Origin: Planctomycetota bacterium
GTDB lineage: Bacteria; Planctomycetota; JAJSAM01; JAJVHW01
Direction: 5' to 3'
DNA: 64,000 nucleotides
Assembly: GCA_021776825.1 (NCBI GenBank)
Contig: JAJFFG010000129.1
Span: 1 to 64,000 of the forward strand
Within the stretch, counting starts at the first letter, position 1. Each line of letters opens with the position of its first letter. The position numbers and the translations under genes are program-made. Below are positions 1 through 9,842 of this stretch, in pieces. Under the pieces are notes generated by a model. That model did not search any database and was not told the origin of the DNA. It saw nothing but the letters and a program-made list of their open reading frames with translations.

Positions 1-2655
1 TACGTCGAGAGCTTCTCCGCGTACGCCCGTCAGTTCCTCGACCGGATGCCGCGCCCGCACGCCGACGCGATCGAGGACCTGCCGCCTGCCGTCGCGGTGG
101 AGCAGCGCAATCCCGTGCGCACGTCGCGGTCGACGGTCGGCACGATGACCGAGTTGACAGACCACCTGAAGCTCCTGTTCGCGAAGGCCGCGGCGCTCTA
201 CTGCAGCGGTTGCGACGAGCGCGTCCACCACGAGACACCGGCGCACGTCGCCGACGCGATCGAGGCGCTCGACTCCGGGACACGCGTAACGCTGACGTTC
301 CCGCTGCCCTCGGCCGGACTGCCCTGGACGGATCAAGTCGCGGGCCTGCGGGCGGCGGGGTTCACGCGCATCCTCGATCCGAGGACTGGACGCCCGCGGG
401 AGGCCGCGGAACTGACGGACGCGCCCGACGGGGAGGACACCCTGGTCGTCCTCGATCGCGTCGTCGCCGGGAAGGTCGATCGCTCGCGCCTGCTCGACTC
501 CGCGGAGCAGGGGTTTCGTCTGGGACGCGGGCGCGTGCTGGTGCGCCCCGAGTCCGGCGCGGCACGCCCGTTCTCGGAGGGCCGCCACTGCCCGCGCTGC
601 GACCTCTCGTTTCGCGAGCCGGTCGCGAACCTCTTCTCGTTCAACTCACCGCTCGGTGCGTGCGCCGAATGCAAGGGCTTCGGCCGCACGATCGACATGG
701 ACCCACACCTCGTCGTACCGGACGAGAGCCTCTCGCTCGACAAGGGCGCCATCCGCCCCTGGACGACACCGCGCACGCGCGGCCAGCGCGCCGCCGTGCG
801 CGAGATGGCGGCCGAACGGGGCATCCCGTTGCATGTCCCGTGGCGCGACCTGCACGAGGAGGATCAGCACGCGGTCCTCGAGGGCGCGGACGGTTTCTCG
901 GGCGTGCGCGGCTGGATGCGCGGGCTGGAGCGCAAGTCCTACAAGCTGCGCGTACGCGTGCTCCTCGCGCGCTACCGCACGTACGTCCGCTGCTGGCGTT
1001 GCGAGGGCACGCGTCGCGTCGATGAGGCGCTGCTCTGGCGACTCGGTGGCCGTCACGTCCACGCGTGGGAGACGCTGCCCATCGGTTCGATGCTCACCGA
1101 GGTCCGGGCTCTCGAGTTGCCCGCCGCGATCGAGGAGGTCGCCGCGATCCTGCGTGAGGCGATCACCGCGCGCCTCGAGTACCTCGACGAGGTCGGACTC
1201 TCGTATCTGACCCTCGACCGCTCGACACGCACGCTCTCCGGAGGCGAGTTCCAGCGCGTGAATCTCGCAACTGCGCTCGGCGCTGCGCTCGTCAACACGC
1301 TCTACGTGCTCGACGAGCCCTCGGTCGGTCTGCACCCCCGCGACACGCACCGACTGCTGGCGATCCTCGGCAAGCTGCGCGATCGCGGCAACACGCTGGT
1401 CGTCGTGGAGCACGATCCGGACACGATGGCGGCCGCCGACCACGTCATCGACCTGGGTCCCGGGGCCGGAGAGCACGGCGGCGAAGTGCTCTACGCCGGT
1501 CCCCTCGCCGGACTGCGCGACGATCCACGCTCGCTGACCGCTCGCTTCCTTCGAGGCGAAGAACGCGTCGTCGATACGGGCGGCGAGCGGCGCGAACCGA
1601 CGGGTGCGCTCACGATCCGCGACTGCTCGGGACACAACCTGCAGGGCGTCGATCTCACGCTTCCCACCGGCTGCGTCGTCGCCATCGTCGGAGTGTCCGG
1701 CTCCGGCAAGAGCACGCTGGTCACCGAGACGCTGTTCCCGGCCGTCCAGCGGACGATCGGGCAGAGCACGGCGGAGGCCCTCGCGCACTCGGGTCTCGAG
1801 GGTGCCGAGGTCTTCAAGCGGGCGGACCTCGTCGATCAGAGCGCGATCGGGCGCACCCCGCGCAGCAACCCGGCCACGTACTGCGGCGCGATGCTGCATC
1901 TGCGCACGTTGCTCGCCCGCACCGAGACGGCCAAGAAGCTCGGCCTGCGGCCGAAGTCGTTCTCGTTCAACACGCGCGGCGGGCGCTGCCCCGCGTGCGA
2001 AGGCACCGGTGTCGAGGTGCTCGAGATGCAGTTCCTCGCCGACGTGCAGGTGCCCTGCGAGGAGTGCAACGGTCGCCGCTTCAAGGCCGAGGTCCTGATG
2101 GCGCGGTACCGCGGGCGCGACGTCAACGGCATCCTGGACCTGCCGGTCGACGAAGCGCTGCGCTTCCTCGACCCCGACGTCGCCGCGGCGGAGCTCGACC
2201 GGCCGGCGGCGTTGGCGGCCGGAAAGGCGCGCGCCGCGCTGGTCCCCCTCGCGGACGTCGGCCTCGGCTATCTGCGATTGGGCCAGAGCGCGACGACGCT
2301 CTCCGGCGGCGAGGCGCAGCGGCTGAAGCTCGCCGTCCACCTGCGCCACGCGCGCGGCAAGCGTGGTGGACGCGCCAAGCGCACGCTGTTCGTGTTCGAC
2401 GAGCCGACGACGGGTCTCCATCTCCAGGACGTGCGCGTCCTGCTCGGTTGCTTGGGGCGCCTCGCGGACGCGGGGCACACCGTGGTCGTGGTCGAACACC
2501 ATATGTCGGTGGTCGCAGCGGCAGATCACGTCGTGGAGCTCGGACCCGGCGGAGGGTCCGAGGGCGGACGGATCGTCGCGCTCGGGAGTCCCGAGGAGAT
2601 TGCGGCCGGCGACACCGCGACCGCGCCCTTCCTCGCCAAGGAACTCCGCCGATGA
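1..2655 (+). CDS. uvrA: UvrA-like ABC ATPase, 5' end outside the window
   Basis: This is an excinuclease subunit A-like ABC ATPase of nucleotide excision repair. The frame is open from base 1, already inside the UvrA motif ESFSAYARQFLDRM, so the first Walker A lies upstream. A UvrB-binding-like region follows, around visible residues 60-185. A zinc module CPRC...CAEC is near residues 190-220. The first ABC signature LSGGEFQR is near 415 and has a Walker B LYVLDEPS. The second Walker A is GVSGSGKS (about 560), followed by a second zinc module CPAC...CEEC, a second LSGGEAQR and a Walker B ending FDEPTTGLH. It shares an ATGA stop/start overlap with the next, paralogous gene, so the two are probably translationally coupled. 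It could be the housekeeping UvrA or an accessory one; its partner suggests a specialised pair. Confidence 0.88.
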   Translation, partial: YVESFSAYARQFLDRMPRPHADAIEDLPPAVAVEQRNPVRTSRSTVGTMTELTDHLKLLFAKAAALYCSGCDERVHHETPAHVADAIEALDSGTRVTLTFPLPSAGLPWTDQVAGLRAAGFTRILDPRTGRPREAAELTDAPDGEDTLVVLDRVVAGKVDRSRLLDSAEQGFRLGRGRVLVRPESGAARPFSEGRHCPRCDLSFREPVANLFSFNSPLGACAECKGFGRTIDMDPHLVVPDESLSLDKGAIRPWTTPRTRGQRAAVREMAAERGIPLHVPWRDLHEEDQHAVLEGADGFSGVRGWMRGLERKSYKLRVRVLLARYRTYVRCWRCEGTRRVDEALLWRLGGRHVHAWETLPIGSMLTEVRALELPAAIEEVAAILREAITARLEYLDEVGLSYLTLDRSTRTLSGGEFQRVNLATALGAALVNTLYVLDEPSVGLHPRDTHRLLAILGKLRDRGNTLVVVEHDPDTMAAADHVIDLGPGAGEHGGEVLYAGPLAGLRDDPRSLTARFLRGEERVVDTGGERREPTGALTIRDCSGHNLQGVDLTLPTGCVVAIVGVSGSGKSTLVTETLFPAVQRTIGQSTAEALAHSGLEGAEVFKRADLVDQSAIGRTPRSNPATYCGAMLHLRTLLARTETAKKLGLRPKSFSFNTRGGRCPACEGTGVEVLEMQFLADVQVPCEECNGRRFKAEVLMARYRGRDVNGILDLPVDEALRFLDPDVAAAELDRPAALAAGKARAALVPLADVGLGYLRLGQSATTLSGGEAQRLKLAVHLRHARGKRGGRAKRTLFVFDEPTTGLHLQDVRVLLGCLGRLADAGHTVVVVEHHMSVVAAADHVVELGPGGGSEGGRIVALGSPEEIAAGDTATAPFLAKELRR

Positions 2656-5168
2656 GGCGGCTCCGCTCGATCCGAGTCCGGGGCGCCGAGGTGCACAACC
2701 TTCGCGGCGTGAACGTCACGATCCGCCACGGGGAGTTCACCGTCCTGACGGGTCCCTCCGGCAGCGGCAAGACCTCGCTCGCTCGCGACACCGTGTTCGC
2801 CGAAGGACGACGGCGCTACCTCGAGAGTCTGTCCGCATACGCACGTCAGTTCGTCGACCAGATCCCGCGCCCCGACGTGGAGTCGATCGAGGGCCTGCCC
2901 CCCACGATCGCGATCGATCAGCGCACCACGCGCGGCGGCGCCCGCGCCACCGTGGCGTCGATGGCCGAAGTGCTCGACTATCTGCGCATCCTGTGGGTGC
3001 GTCTCGGGACGCGCCACTGCGAGCTCTGTGGCGAGTCGGTCGCCGCGGCCTCCGCCGAGCAGATCGTCGGGCGCATCGCCGAGGGAGCGGGGCGGCGACG
3101 AAGCGTGCGTCTGCTCGCGCCACTCGTGCGACGCCGGAAGGGCTTCCACGCCGACGCGTTCCAACTCATGGCCCGACTCGGCATCGAGCGCGCCCGCGTC
3201 GACGGAGTGGCCGTCGACGTCGATCCGGCCACGCGGCTCTCGCGCTACCACGAGCACTCCATCGAGGCGCTCATCGCGACGGCGAAGACGGGACCGCGGT
3301 ATCGCGACGAGCTGGCGGCAGCCGTCGAACGCGCGCTGGATCGTGGGCGTGGCACGCTCTATGCCGCCTACGACGACGATCTCGTGGACGCAACACTGCA
3401 CAGTTCGGTCGCGGCGTGCGCGGACTGCGGGACCTCGTACGGGCCACTCGATCCGGGTGACCTCTCGTGGTCCACGCGACAGGGTCAGTGCGGGCGCTGC
3501 CGCGGACGCGGGACGGAGGAGACGGCGGCCGGCGAGGCAGAACAGCCGTGCAAGCGCTGCGATGGCGCGCGGCTCTCGGCTGCGGCACGTGCGGTGCGCT
3601 TCCGCGGGCTCGGACTACACGAGCTGCTCGCTCGGCCGGTCGCGGCGGCGCGGGCCTGGCTCAGCGCGCTCGTCCCCGACGGTGCACGCGAGGACGCGAT
3701 CCTCCCTTCGATCTGCGACGAGATTTCGGCGCGCCTGCGCTTCGTCGAGGAGGTTGGGCTCGACTACCTCTCCCTCGACCGCGGCGCGCGGACGCTCTCG
3801 GGCGGGGAGTCGCAGCGCGTGCGTCTCGCCTCGCAGATCGGGACGGGCCTGCGTGGTGTCTGCTACGTACTCGACGAGCCGACGATCGGACTCCACCCGG
3901 CCGACACCGAACGGCTGCTCGTGACGCTGCGTCGCCTGTGCGATCGCGGGGCGACGCTGCTCGTCGTCGAGCACGACGAGGACACGATCCGCGCTGCGGA
4001 TCACATCATCGACCTCGGACCGGCCGCGGGAGTCCACGGCGGGCGCGTCGTGGCGGAGGGCTCGCCCGCGGAGCTGATGAGGAGCGGCGCCGGGGTCACC
4101 GGGCCGTGGTTGGCCGGCACGCGCCGCCTCGAGCTGCCCGCAGAGCGTCGCCCGTGGGACGCCGGCCCTGCGCTCGTCGTTCGGAACGCGTCGGCCCGCA
4201 ACCTGCGCGGCATCGATGTCCCGTTCCCCGTGGGCGCGTTGACCTGCGTAACCGGTGTCTCCGGCAGCGGCAAGTCGACCCTCGTCCGGCACGTCCTGCT
4301 TCCGGCGATCCTGCGCGCGCTCGGTCGAGTCAGTCCCGAGCCCGGCGCGCACGACGCACTCGAAGGGGCGGAGCACGTCACGGGCGTGCTCGAAATCGAC
4401 CAGAGCCCGATCGGCAAGACGTCGCGCAGCGTTCCCGCCACGTACACGAAGATCATGGACCCGCTGCGGCGGCTGTTCGCGGAATCGGCAGATGCGCGCG
4501 TTCGCGGGTTCACGGCGTCGCGGTTCTCGTTCAACTCCGCGCCGGGCCAGTGCCCGGAGTGCCGCGGCCAGGGCGTGGTCCGCGTTGAGATGAACTTCCT
4601 CCCCGACGTCAGCGTGCCCTGCGACGTCTGTAACGGTCTGCGCTACGACGAGGAGACGAGCGCCGTGCAGTTCCTCGGGCATTCGATCGCCGAGGTGCTC
4701 GCGATGACGGTCGCCGAGGCCCGGCCGGTCTTCAGCGCCTTCCCCAAGATCGCCCGCGTGCTGGACGTGATGGACGAGATCGGGCTCGGCTACCTGCGGC
4801 TCGGCCAGCCCTCGCCCACGCTCTCGGGCGGTGAGGCGCAGCGGGTGAAACTGGCATCGGAGATGGCCCGACGGCGCCGCGGCGGCACGGTCTACCTCCT
4901 CGACGAGCCGACGACGGGGCTGCATGCCTCGGATGTCGAGCGTCTCGTCGCGGTGCTGCGGAGCCTCGTCGAGCTCGGGAACACCGTGATCGTCATCGAG
5001 CACCACCTCGACGTCGTCGCGGCGGCCGACGTCGTCATCGATCTCGGCCCAGGGGGCGGTGACGCCGGCGGCGCGCTGGTCGCCTTCGGCACCCCCGAGG
5101 AGGTCGCCGCAACACCCGCCTCCCGCACAGGCGCTTGCCTCGCCTCCCGTCTCCGCAAGCGCGACTGA
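2652..5168 (+). CDS. uvrA: UvrA-like ABC ATPase, second of a tandem pair
   Basis: An 838-residue UvrA-like protein, shorter than the usual 900-950. The start is the ATG in the ATGA overlap with the preceding UvrA-like gene, with AAGGA 8 bases upstream. It carries Walker A GPSGSGKT at residues 34-41 and the YLESLSAYARQF motif. A UvrB-binding-like insert contains RRRKGFHADAF. Zinc-type cysteine pairs are CELC, CADC...CGRC and CKRC. Further along are LSGGESQR with YVLDEPTIGLH, a second Walker A GVSGSGKS near residue 535, the C-terminal zinc module CPEC...CDVC, LSGGEAQR and LLDEPTTGLH. Both nucleotide-binding domains look intact. Because UvrA acts as a dimer, the two neighbouring paralogues may form a heterodimer; that is inference. 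Confidence 0.88.
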   Translation: MRRLRSIRVRGAEVHNLRGVNVTIRHGEFTVLTGPSGSGKTSLARDTVFAEGRRRYLESLSAYARQFVDQIPRPDVESIEGLPPTIAIDQRTTRGGARATVASMAEVLDYLRILWVRLGTRHCELCGESVAAASAEQIVGRIAEGAGRRRSVRLLAPLVRRRKGFHADAFQLMARLGIERARVDGVAVDVDPATRLSRYHEHSIEALIATAKTGPRYRDELAAAVERALDRGRGTLYAAYDDDLVDATLHSSVAACADCGTSYGPLDPGDLSWSTRQGQCGRCRGRGTEETAAGEAEQPCKRCDGARLSAAARAVRFRGLGLHELLARPVAAARAWLSALVPDGAREDAILPSICDEISARLRFVEEVGLDYLSLDRGARTLSGGESQRVRLASQIGTGLRGVCYVLDEPTIGLHPADTERLLVTLRRLCDRGATLLVVEHDEDTIRAADHIIDLGPAAGVHGGRVVAEGSPAELMRSGAGVTGPWLAGTRRLELPAERRPWDAGPALVVRNASARNLRGIDVPFPVGALTCVTGVSGSGKSTLVRHVLLPAILRALGRVSPEPGAHDALEGAEHVTGVLEIDQSPIGKTSRSVPATYTKIMDPLRRLFAESADARVRGFTASRFSFNSAPGQCPECRGQGVVRVEMNFLPDVSVPCDVCNGLRYDEETSAVQFLGHSIAEVLAMTVAEARPVFSAFPKIARVLDVMDEIGLGYLRLGQPSPTLSGGEAQRVKLASEMARRRRGGTVYLLDEPTTGLHASDVERLVAVLRSLVELGNTVIVIEHHLDVVAAADVVIDLGPGGGDAGGALVAFGTPEEVAATPASRTGACLASRLRKRD

Positions 5169-5267
5169 CCTGTACCCTGTGACCCGTGGGTCGAACGGCC
5201 CGCGGATTGCGCCCTGACTGGCGCTCCCCCACGGACTCGTCGAACGCGTCCTCCCCCGCGGACACTC

Positions 5268-8200
5268 ATGACCCAGCCCGACCCCCCTCCATCCTCCGAA
5301 CCGGCTCGCGTCCCTGATCCGGATCGCATCGAGCTCGTGGATCGGCGCTTCAGCCCGTTCCAGCGGCGACACGGGAAGAAGATCCTCGTCGCGAGCGGTC
5401 TGCTCGTCGTCCTGGTCATCCTGGTGCCGACGATCCTCAGCACGGCGTGGGTCAACTCGCAGATCCGCGAGTGGCTCGGTGAGAACGTCGGCAGTCCCGT
5501 CGAGTTCGCCTCGCTCGACGTCAGTTGGACCGAGGGCGTGACGCTCACCGGGCTCGAGGTCCGGGACCGTCTCGACTCGCCCGAGCCATTGCTCACTGCG
5601 CCGCGCGTGGAGCTCGACGTCCGACTCTGGTCGCTCCTGTTCCAGCAGCTCGATGTGAAGCACTTCGTCGTCATCGATCCGGTCATCCGGATCGCTCAGC
5701 GCGAGGAGGGCGTCAACACCGACGGCGTGGTCCGCACGAAGAAGGCGAAGCGACGGCGGCGCCGGGAAGAGCGGGATGCCGGCGAGGAGCCGGAGACGGA
5801 CGAAGAGCCTGAGTCCGACGAGGAGGACGTGCTGCCGGATGTGCGCGTCCCGATCGAGATCCGCAATGCGACGCTGATCTTCGTCAGTGCCGACGGACAC
5901 GAGGCCCGGCGCGAAGGCGTCGGCCTGACCGGCAACCTGTCCACGCGCTCGGGGACGTCGACGTTCGATCTCCAGGCGCCTGGGCCGGATGGCAGCGGCC
6001 TCTCCGTGACGGGACGCGCACAGCTGTTCGAGGAGAGCGGGCTGCCGCTGCCGACGAACGAGCGCTCGATCGACGCCGACGTCGTGCTGCGGCGCCTCGA
6101 CGCGGCCACGCATCGCGATCTGCTGGGCCTCTTCCTCGACCAGGTCCCGGACTCCGGCGTGCTCGACGGGTCGATCGCCATGCGCCGCGCGAACGGCGCC
6201 GTCACGGCGACGGTCGACCTGACGCTCACCGGCGTGTCATTCCCGGGAGCGAGCAGCGCCGACGCGGACCGCGAGAACCTCCGCGTCGTCGGGTCGATCG
6301 AAGCCGGCGGCACGCGTCTCGTCGCGCGCGAGCTGCGCATCCAGGGCGAGGGGCTCGACATCACGGCCGACGTCGAGGGCACGTACTCGGAGCTAAACGG
6401 AACGGCCGAGCTCCACGTCGATCTCGCTCGTGCGGCTGCCGCGCTGCGCGCGATCGGGATCGACATCCCGAGCGGCCTTGCTGGACGCGTGGACGGCCAG
6501 CTCACCTGCTCTCGCGAACCGTCGCTCGGCAAGGGGCGCCTGACGCTCCGCGAGCTGTCGCTCCCGCCGCGAGAGGACGGAGTGCAGCCGATCCGCCTCG
6601 ACGACGCAGACGTCGATCTCGTCCTGCGTCCCGGTGCGGATGCCCTTGGCATCGAACGAATCGACGTCTCCGTGGCCGAGACGCGTGCGCGCCTGTCGGG
6701 TCGGCTCGGAATCGACGGGAGCTCGGACGTTTCCGGGGTGATCGAGGGGAACCTCGCCTCGCTGTCGCGGCTGCTGCGATCGCTCGACCTCGTGCCGGAG
6801 GGCGTCGCGCTCGACGGCCGACTGACCAGCGCGTTCTCTCTGACGCGAGCCGTCGACGCGCCGGGGCCGATGATCGTCCTGACGAAGTGCGAGCTCGGCA
6901 ACGACGGGTATCGGATCGAGGCGACGGGAACCGCACATCCCGACGGCACGCTGGAGGCCCAAGCAACGGGCTCCGGTGACCTCGCGCGGCTGCTCGCGAG
7001 CTACGACGGCGCCGACGGTGCGCTCCCGGCCGTGCCAGGCACGTTCGACTTCGCCGTCTCCGCCGCTGGCGCGCGCGACGCACCGGCGATCGTCATCGAG
7101 CGCTTCAAGCTCGACGGCGACGTCCGCGCAAACGCGAGCGGTCGCATCGAGCCGAACGGCGATCTGCAAGTCGACGTGAACGTCGGGGGGCTCGTCGCCA
7201 AGGCCATGACGCTGGCCCGACGACTCGGCGTGCTCGAGGGCGAGGTCCTGCTCGACGGCTCCTTCGCCGGCGACGCGCAGATTCGGGGTACGCGCGAGAC
7301 GCCGATCGTGCCGCTGTTCGACCTGCAGGTTCGCGACGGCAGCGTGGCGGTCTCGGCGAAGGGCTCGCTCGACGCGGTCGGCGGCATCTCGGGAACGGCC
7401 ACGATCGATGCTGCGCTGGACGACCTCGCGAGCGTCGCGCACGCCGCCGGGATGCTGGAACGCCCCGTCCAACCGGGCGGCCGCCTGGTCGTGAACGGCA
7501 CGTTCGCCGGCACGCGTGACGCCCCCCAGATCCCCGCGGCGACGATCCGCGTCACCGGCCCGCTCGCGGTGAACGCCAACGTGCAACTCGACGCGGCGCA
7601 GCAGCTGACACTCAGTGGCGACGCGAAGGGTGCTCTGCAACCTCTGGCGGACGTGTACACGGCATTGAGCGACCGCGACGCGCTCGTCCTCGATGGCACG
7701 CTCTCCGGTTCACTCGCTGTGGCTGGACCGCTGGACGCCCTCCGCATCTCGCTCCCCCTCGTCGAGGTCACGTCCGGCGGTCTCCGCGCGCAACTGCGAG
7801 CCGATCGGAACCCGGATGGCTCGGCGACAGCCGATCTGTCGCTGAACGGTCCGCTCGAGGAGGTCATGTCGACGCTGCACGAGGCCGGGATTGCGACGGA
7901 CATGGGCGCGGCCGGCGATCTGACGGCGACGCTCTCCGTACGCGTCCCGGTAGAAGGCAGCGGCGATCCGATCGCCGCTGCGATCGACGGTCTCGTCCGC
8001 CACCTCTCGCTGCTCCGCGCCACGGACGCCGGCAGTGTGTTCTCGGAGCCGGAACTGCGGCTCTCGGTGAAGGAGCTCCGCTACGACCACGAGGCCGGTG
8101 CGCTGCAGTCGGCCGCGATCTCGGTGGACCTCTCCGACGGTCTCCGCGTTCGCGCGGACGTCGAGACCCCCGCCGGCTCAGACGCGTTGGGCGCGGCCGT

Positions 8201-9842
8201 CACGATCGCGGGGCCGCTCCAGCCAGTGCTGGATGCCGCTGCGTTCGCCACGTCCGGCGTACCCACGACCTTGGACGGCACCGTCGCGCTCGAGGGCACG
8301 TGGGCGAGGTCGGAGTCGGGCACCGCGATCGTTCTGAAACAGGGAGACGTGACCACGGGTGACCTGCGCGCACAGATCACGGGCAGCCGCGACGTGGCCG
8401 GGAACGGACGCGCGGACGTCACGCTGCAGGGCGGCGTGGCCAGCCTCGTGGCTCTCGCGAAGTCCATGGACGCACTGCGCGACGTCGACGCGACGGGGAC
8501 GGTCGACGCGCGCCTCAACGCGACGCTTGCCGGCGACCTGGTCCGCGGGAGCGTCGATCTGACCGCCACCGACCTGCACGTCCTCAGCCCGCCGGTGGCG
8601 GGGGGCACGTTCCGTGAGCCGCGTCTGCACGTGAAGCTGGACGGCTTCTCTGCCAACACGGCTGACGAGACCGTCGACCCGTTCGATCTCGTGGTCGAGA
8701 TGGTGGGCGCGCGTCTCACCGCGCGAACGTCGGTCGCCGGCGGGGCGCCGCCGGAGGGCTCGACCGACTCGATCCAGCAGCTCAGCCTCGACGGCCGACT
8801 CAGCCTCGAGGAGGCGTTCTCGGCGAACCATCCCGAGCTCCTGTCCGGCGTGGCGCTCCAGAGCGTGTCCGGTCCCTTCCGGTTCGCGGGAGACATCGGC
8901 GCGGGACGCGAGCGTGCAGCCGGTTGGACGGGTGGCTTCGAGCTGAGCGCGGCGCAGGTCGTCGCTCCATATGTCACACTCGAGACCCTCACGACCACCG
9001 GGGCGATCGCGGACGGCGTCCTCGCTCTCACACCACTCGATGCCCGCGTGAACGGCGGCACGCTGAGCGGCAACCTGTCGCTCGGTCTCGTCGGCAAGCA
9101 GCCGGAGCACCGCGTGACGCTCCGGGCCGACAACGTCGGCATCGATGCCGATCTCGCTCCGCTCGTCGCCCGCGCCGTCCCGCTGCTAGCCGGGAGCGAA
9201 GACGGTCGCGCGAGCGGTCGGATGGGCCTCGATCTCGATCTCACTGCGACAGGATCGAAGAGCAAACGCGTCAAGCGCACGGCCGATGGCAAGGGTGTCG
9301 TCCGGCTCCGGAACGTGAGCGTCGAGTCGACCGGTCTCGTCGGCCAACTGCTGCAGCTCACCGGAGGCGGTGGCGCGCTCTCGATCCCGTCTGCTGACGT
9401 GCCCTTCGTGGTGCAGAAGGGTCAGGTCATCACCGAGGATCTCCCACTCGATGCGGGCGGCCTGCTCATGCGCCTCGGCGGCCAGGTCGGTCTCGACGGT
9501 GCGCTGGACTACGCGCTGAAGGTGAAGCCCGGCGGCGGCGGTGGCAGCTCGTTCGAGCGCTACACGAAGCTCTTCGATGACGACGGTTTCCTGCCGCTGC
9601 GCCTCGGCGGCTCCGTGTCCGACCCCGACCTCAAGCTGCCCGACGTCAAGGACGCCATCGGCGACAAGCTCGGCGGACTCTGGGACAAGCTCCGCGGCAA
9701 GGACGACAAGGGCAAGAAGGACAAAGAGGACGAGGACGAAGAGGCCAAGAAGCGCCGGAAGCGTCGCAACAAGAAGCGGAAGAAGAAGGCCGCCGAGGCC
9801 GACGACGAAGAGCCGCCCCCGCCCCCTCCGCCGCCGCGCTAG
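5268..9842 (+). CDS. AsmA/TamB-like giant envelope protein
   Basis: A 1,524-residue protein with one N-terminal membrane segment at about residues 39-62 (ILVASGLLVVLVILV) after a short cytoplasmic tail. A very long, mostly beta, weakly repetitive region follows, built from DGSxxVSAKGSL- and LDGTxxLxG-like strands. The last 250 residues resemble the AsmA C-terminal region (RASGRMGLDLDLTATG, GKGVVRLRNVSVES, LRLGG). AsmA-family proteins lie between the inner and outer membranes and are linked to lipid transport or outer-membrane assembly. Oddities are a charged insert near residues 160-190 (runs of R/K, then E/D) and a Lys/Glu-rich C-terminal tail ending in eight prolines. No strong ribosome site is seen. 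Its TAG stop overlaps the convergent gene's stop in the same CTAG. Confidence 0.72.
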   Translation: MTQPDPPPSSEPARVPDPDRIELVDRRFSPFQRRHGKKILVASGLLVVLVILVPTILSTAWVNSQIREWLGENVGSPVEFASLDVSWTEGVTLTGLEVRDRLDSPEPLLTAPRVELDVRLWSLLFQQLDVKHFVVIDPVIRIAQREEGVNTDGVVRTKKAKRRRRREERDAGEEPETDEEPESDEEDVLPDVRVPIEIRNATLIFVSADGHEARREGVGLTGNLSTRSGTSTFDLQAPGPDGSGLSVTGRAQLFEESGLPLPTNERSIDADVVLRRLDAATHRDLLGLFLDQVPDSGVLDGSIAMRRANGAVTATVDLTLTGVSFPGASSADADRENLRVVGSIEAGGTRLVARELRIQGEGLDITADVEGTYSELNGTAELHVDLARAAAALRAIGIDIPSGLAGRVDGQLTCSREPSLGKGRLTLRELSLPPREDGVQPIRLDDADVDLVLRPGADALGIERIDVSVAETRARLSGRLGIDGSSDVSGVIEGNLASLSRLLRSLDLVPEGVALDGRLTSAFSLTRAVDAPGPMIVLTKCELGNDGYRIEATGTAHPDGTLEAQATGSGDLARLLASYDGADGALPAVPGTFDFAVSAAGARDAPAIVIERFKLDGDVRANASGRIEPNGDLQVDVNVGGLVAKAMTLARRLGVLEGEVLLDGSFAGDAQIRGTRETPIVPLFDLQVRDGSVAVSAKGSLDAVGGISGTATIDAALDDLASVAHAAGMLERPVQPGGRLVVNGTFAGTRDAPQIPAATIRVTGPLAVNANVQLDAAQQLTLSGDAKGALQPLADVYTALSDRDALVLDGTLSGSLAVAGPLDALRISLPLVEVTSGGLRAQLRADRNPDGSATADLSLNGPLEEVMSTLHEAGIATDMGAAGDLTATLSVRVPVEGSGDPIAAAIDGLVRHLSLLRATDAGSVFSEPELRLSVKELRYDHEAGALQSAAISVDLSDGLRVRADVETPAGSDALGAAVTIAGPLQPVLDAAAFATSGVPTTLDGTVALEGTWARSESGTAIVLKQGDVTTGDLRAQITGSRDVAGNGRADVTLQGGVASLVALAKSMDALRDVDATGTVDARLNATLAGDLVRGSVDLTATDLHVLSPPVAGGTFREPRLHVKLDGFSANTADETVDPFDLVVEMVGARLTARTSVAGGAPPEGSTDSIQQLSLDGRLSLEEAFSANHPELLSGVALQSVSGPFRFAGDIGAGRERAAGWTGGFELSAAQVVAPYVTLETLTTTGAIADGVLALTPLDARVNGGTLSGNLSLGLVGKQPEHRVTLRADNVGIDADLAPLVARAVPLLAGSEDGRASGRMGLDLDLTATGSKSKRVKRTADGKGVVRLRNVSVESTGLVGQLLQLTGGGGALSIPSADVPFVVQKGQVITEDLPLDAGGLLMRLGGQVGLDGALDYALKVKPGGGGGSSFERYTKLFDDDGFLPLRLGGSVSDPDLKLPDVKDAIGDKLGGLWDKLRGKDDKGKKDKEDEDEEAKKRRKRRNKKRKKKAAEADDEEPPPPPPPPR

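Noticed and set aside
646..9361. Long antisense reading frames opposite the UvrA-like and AsmA-like genes, some over 600 codons
   Set aside because: Very high GC leaves few stops on the opposite strand. Their translations are Arg/Pro/Ala/His-rich, lack motifs, and mirror strongly supported genes.
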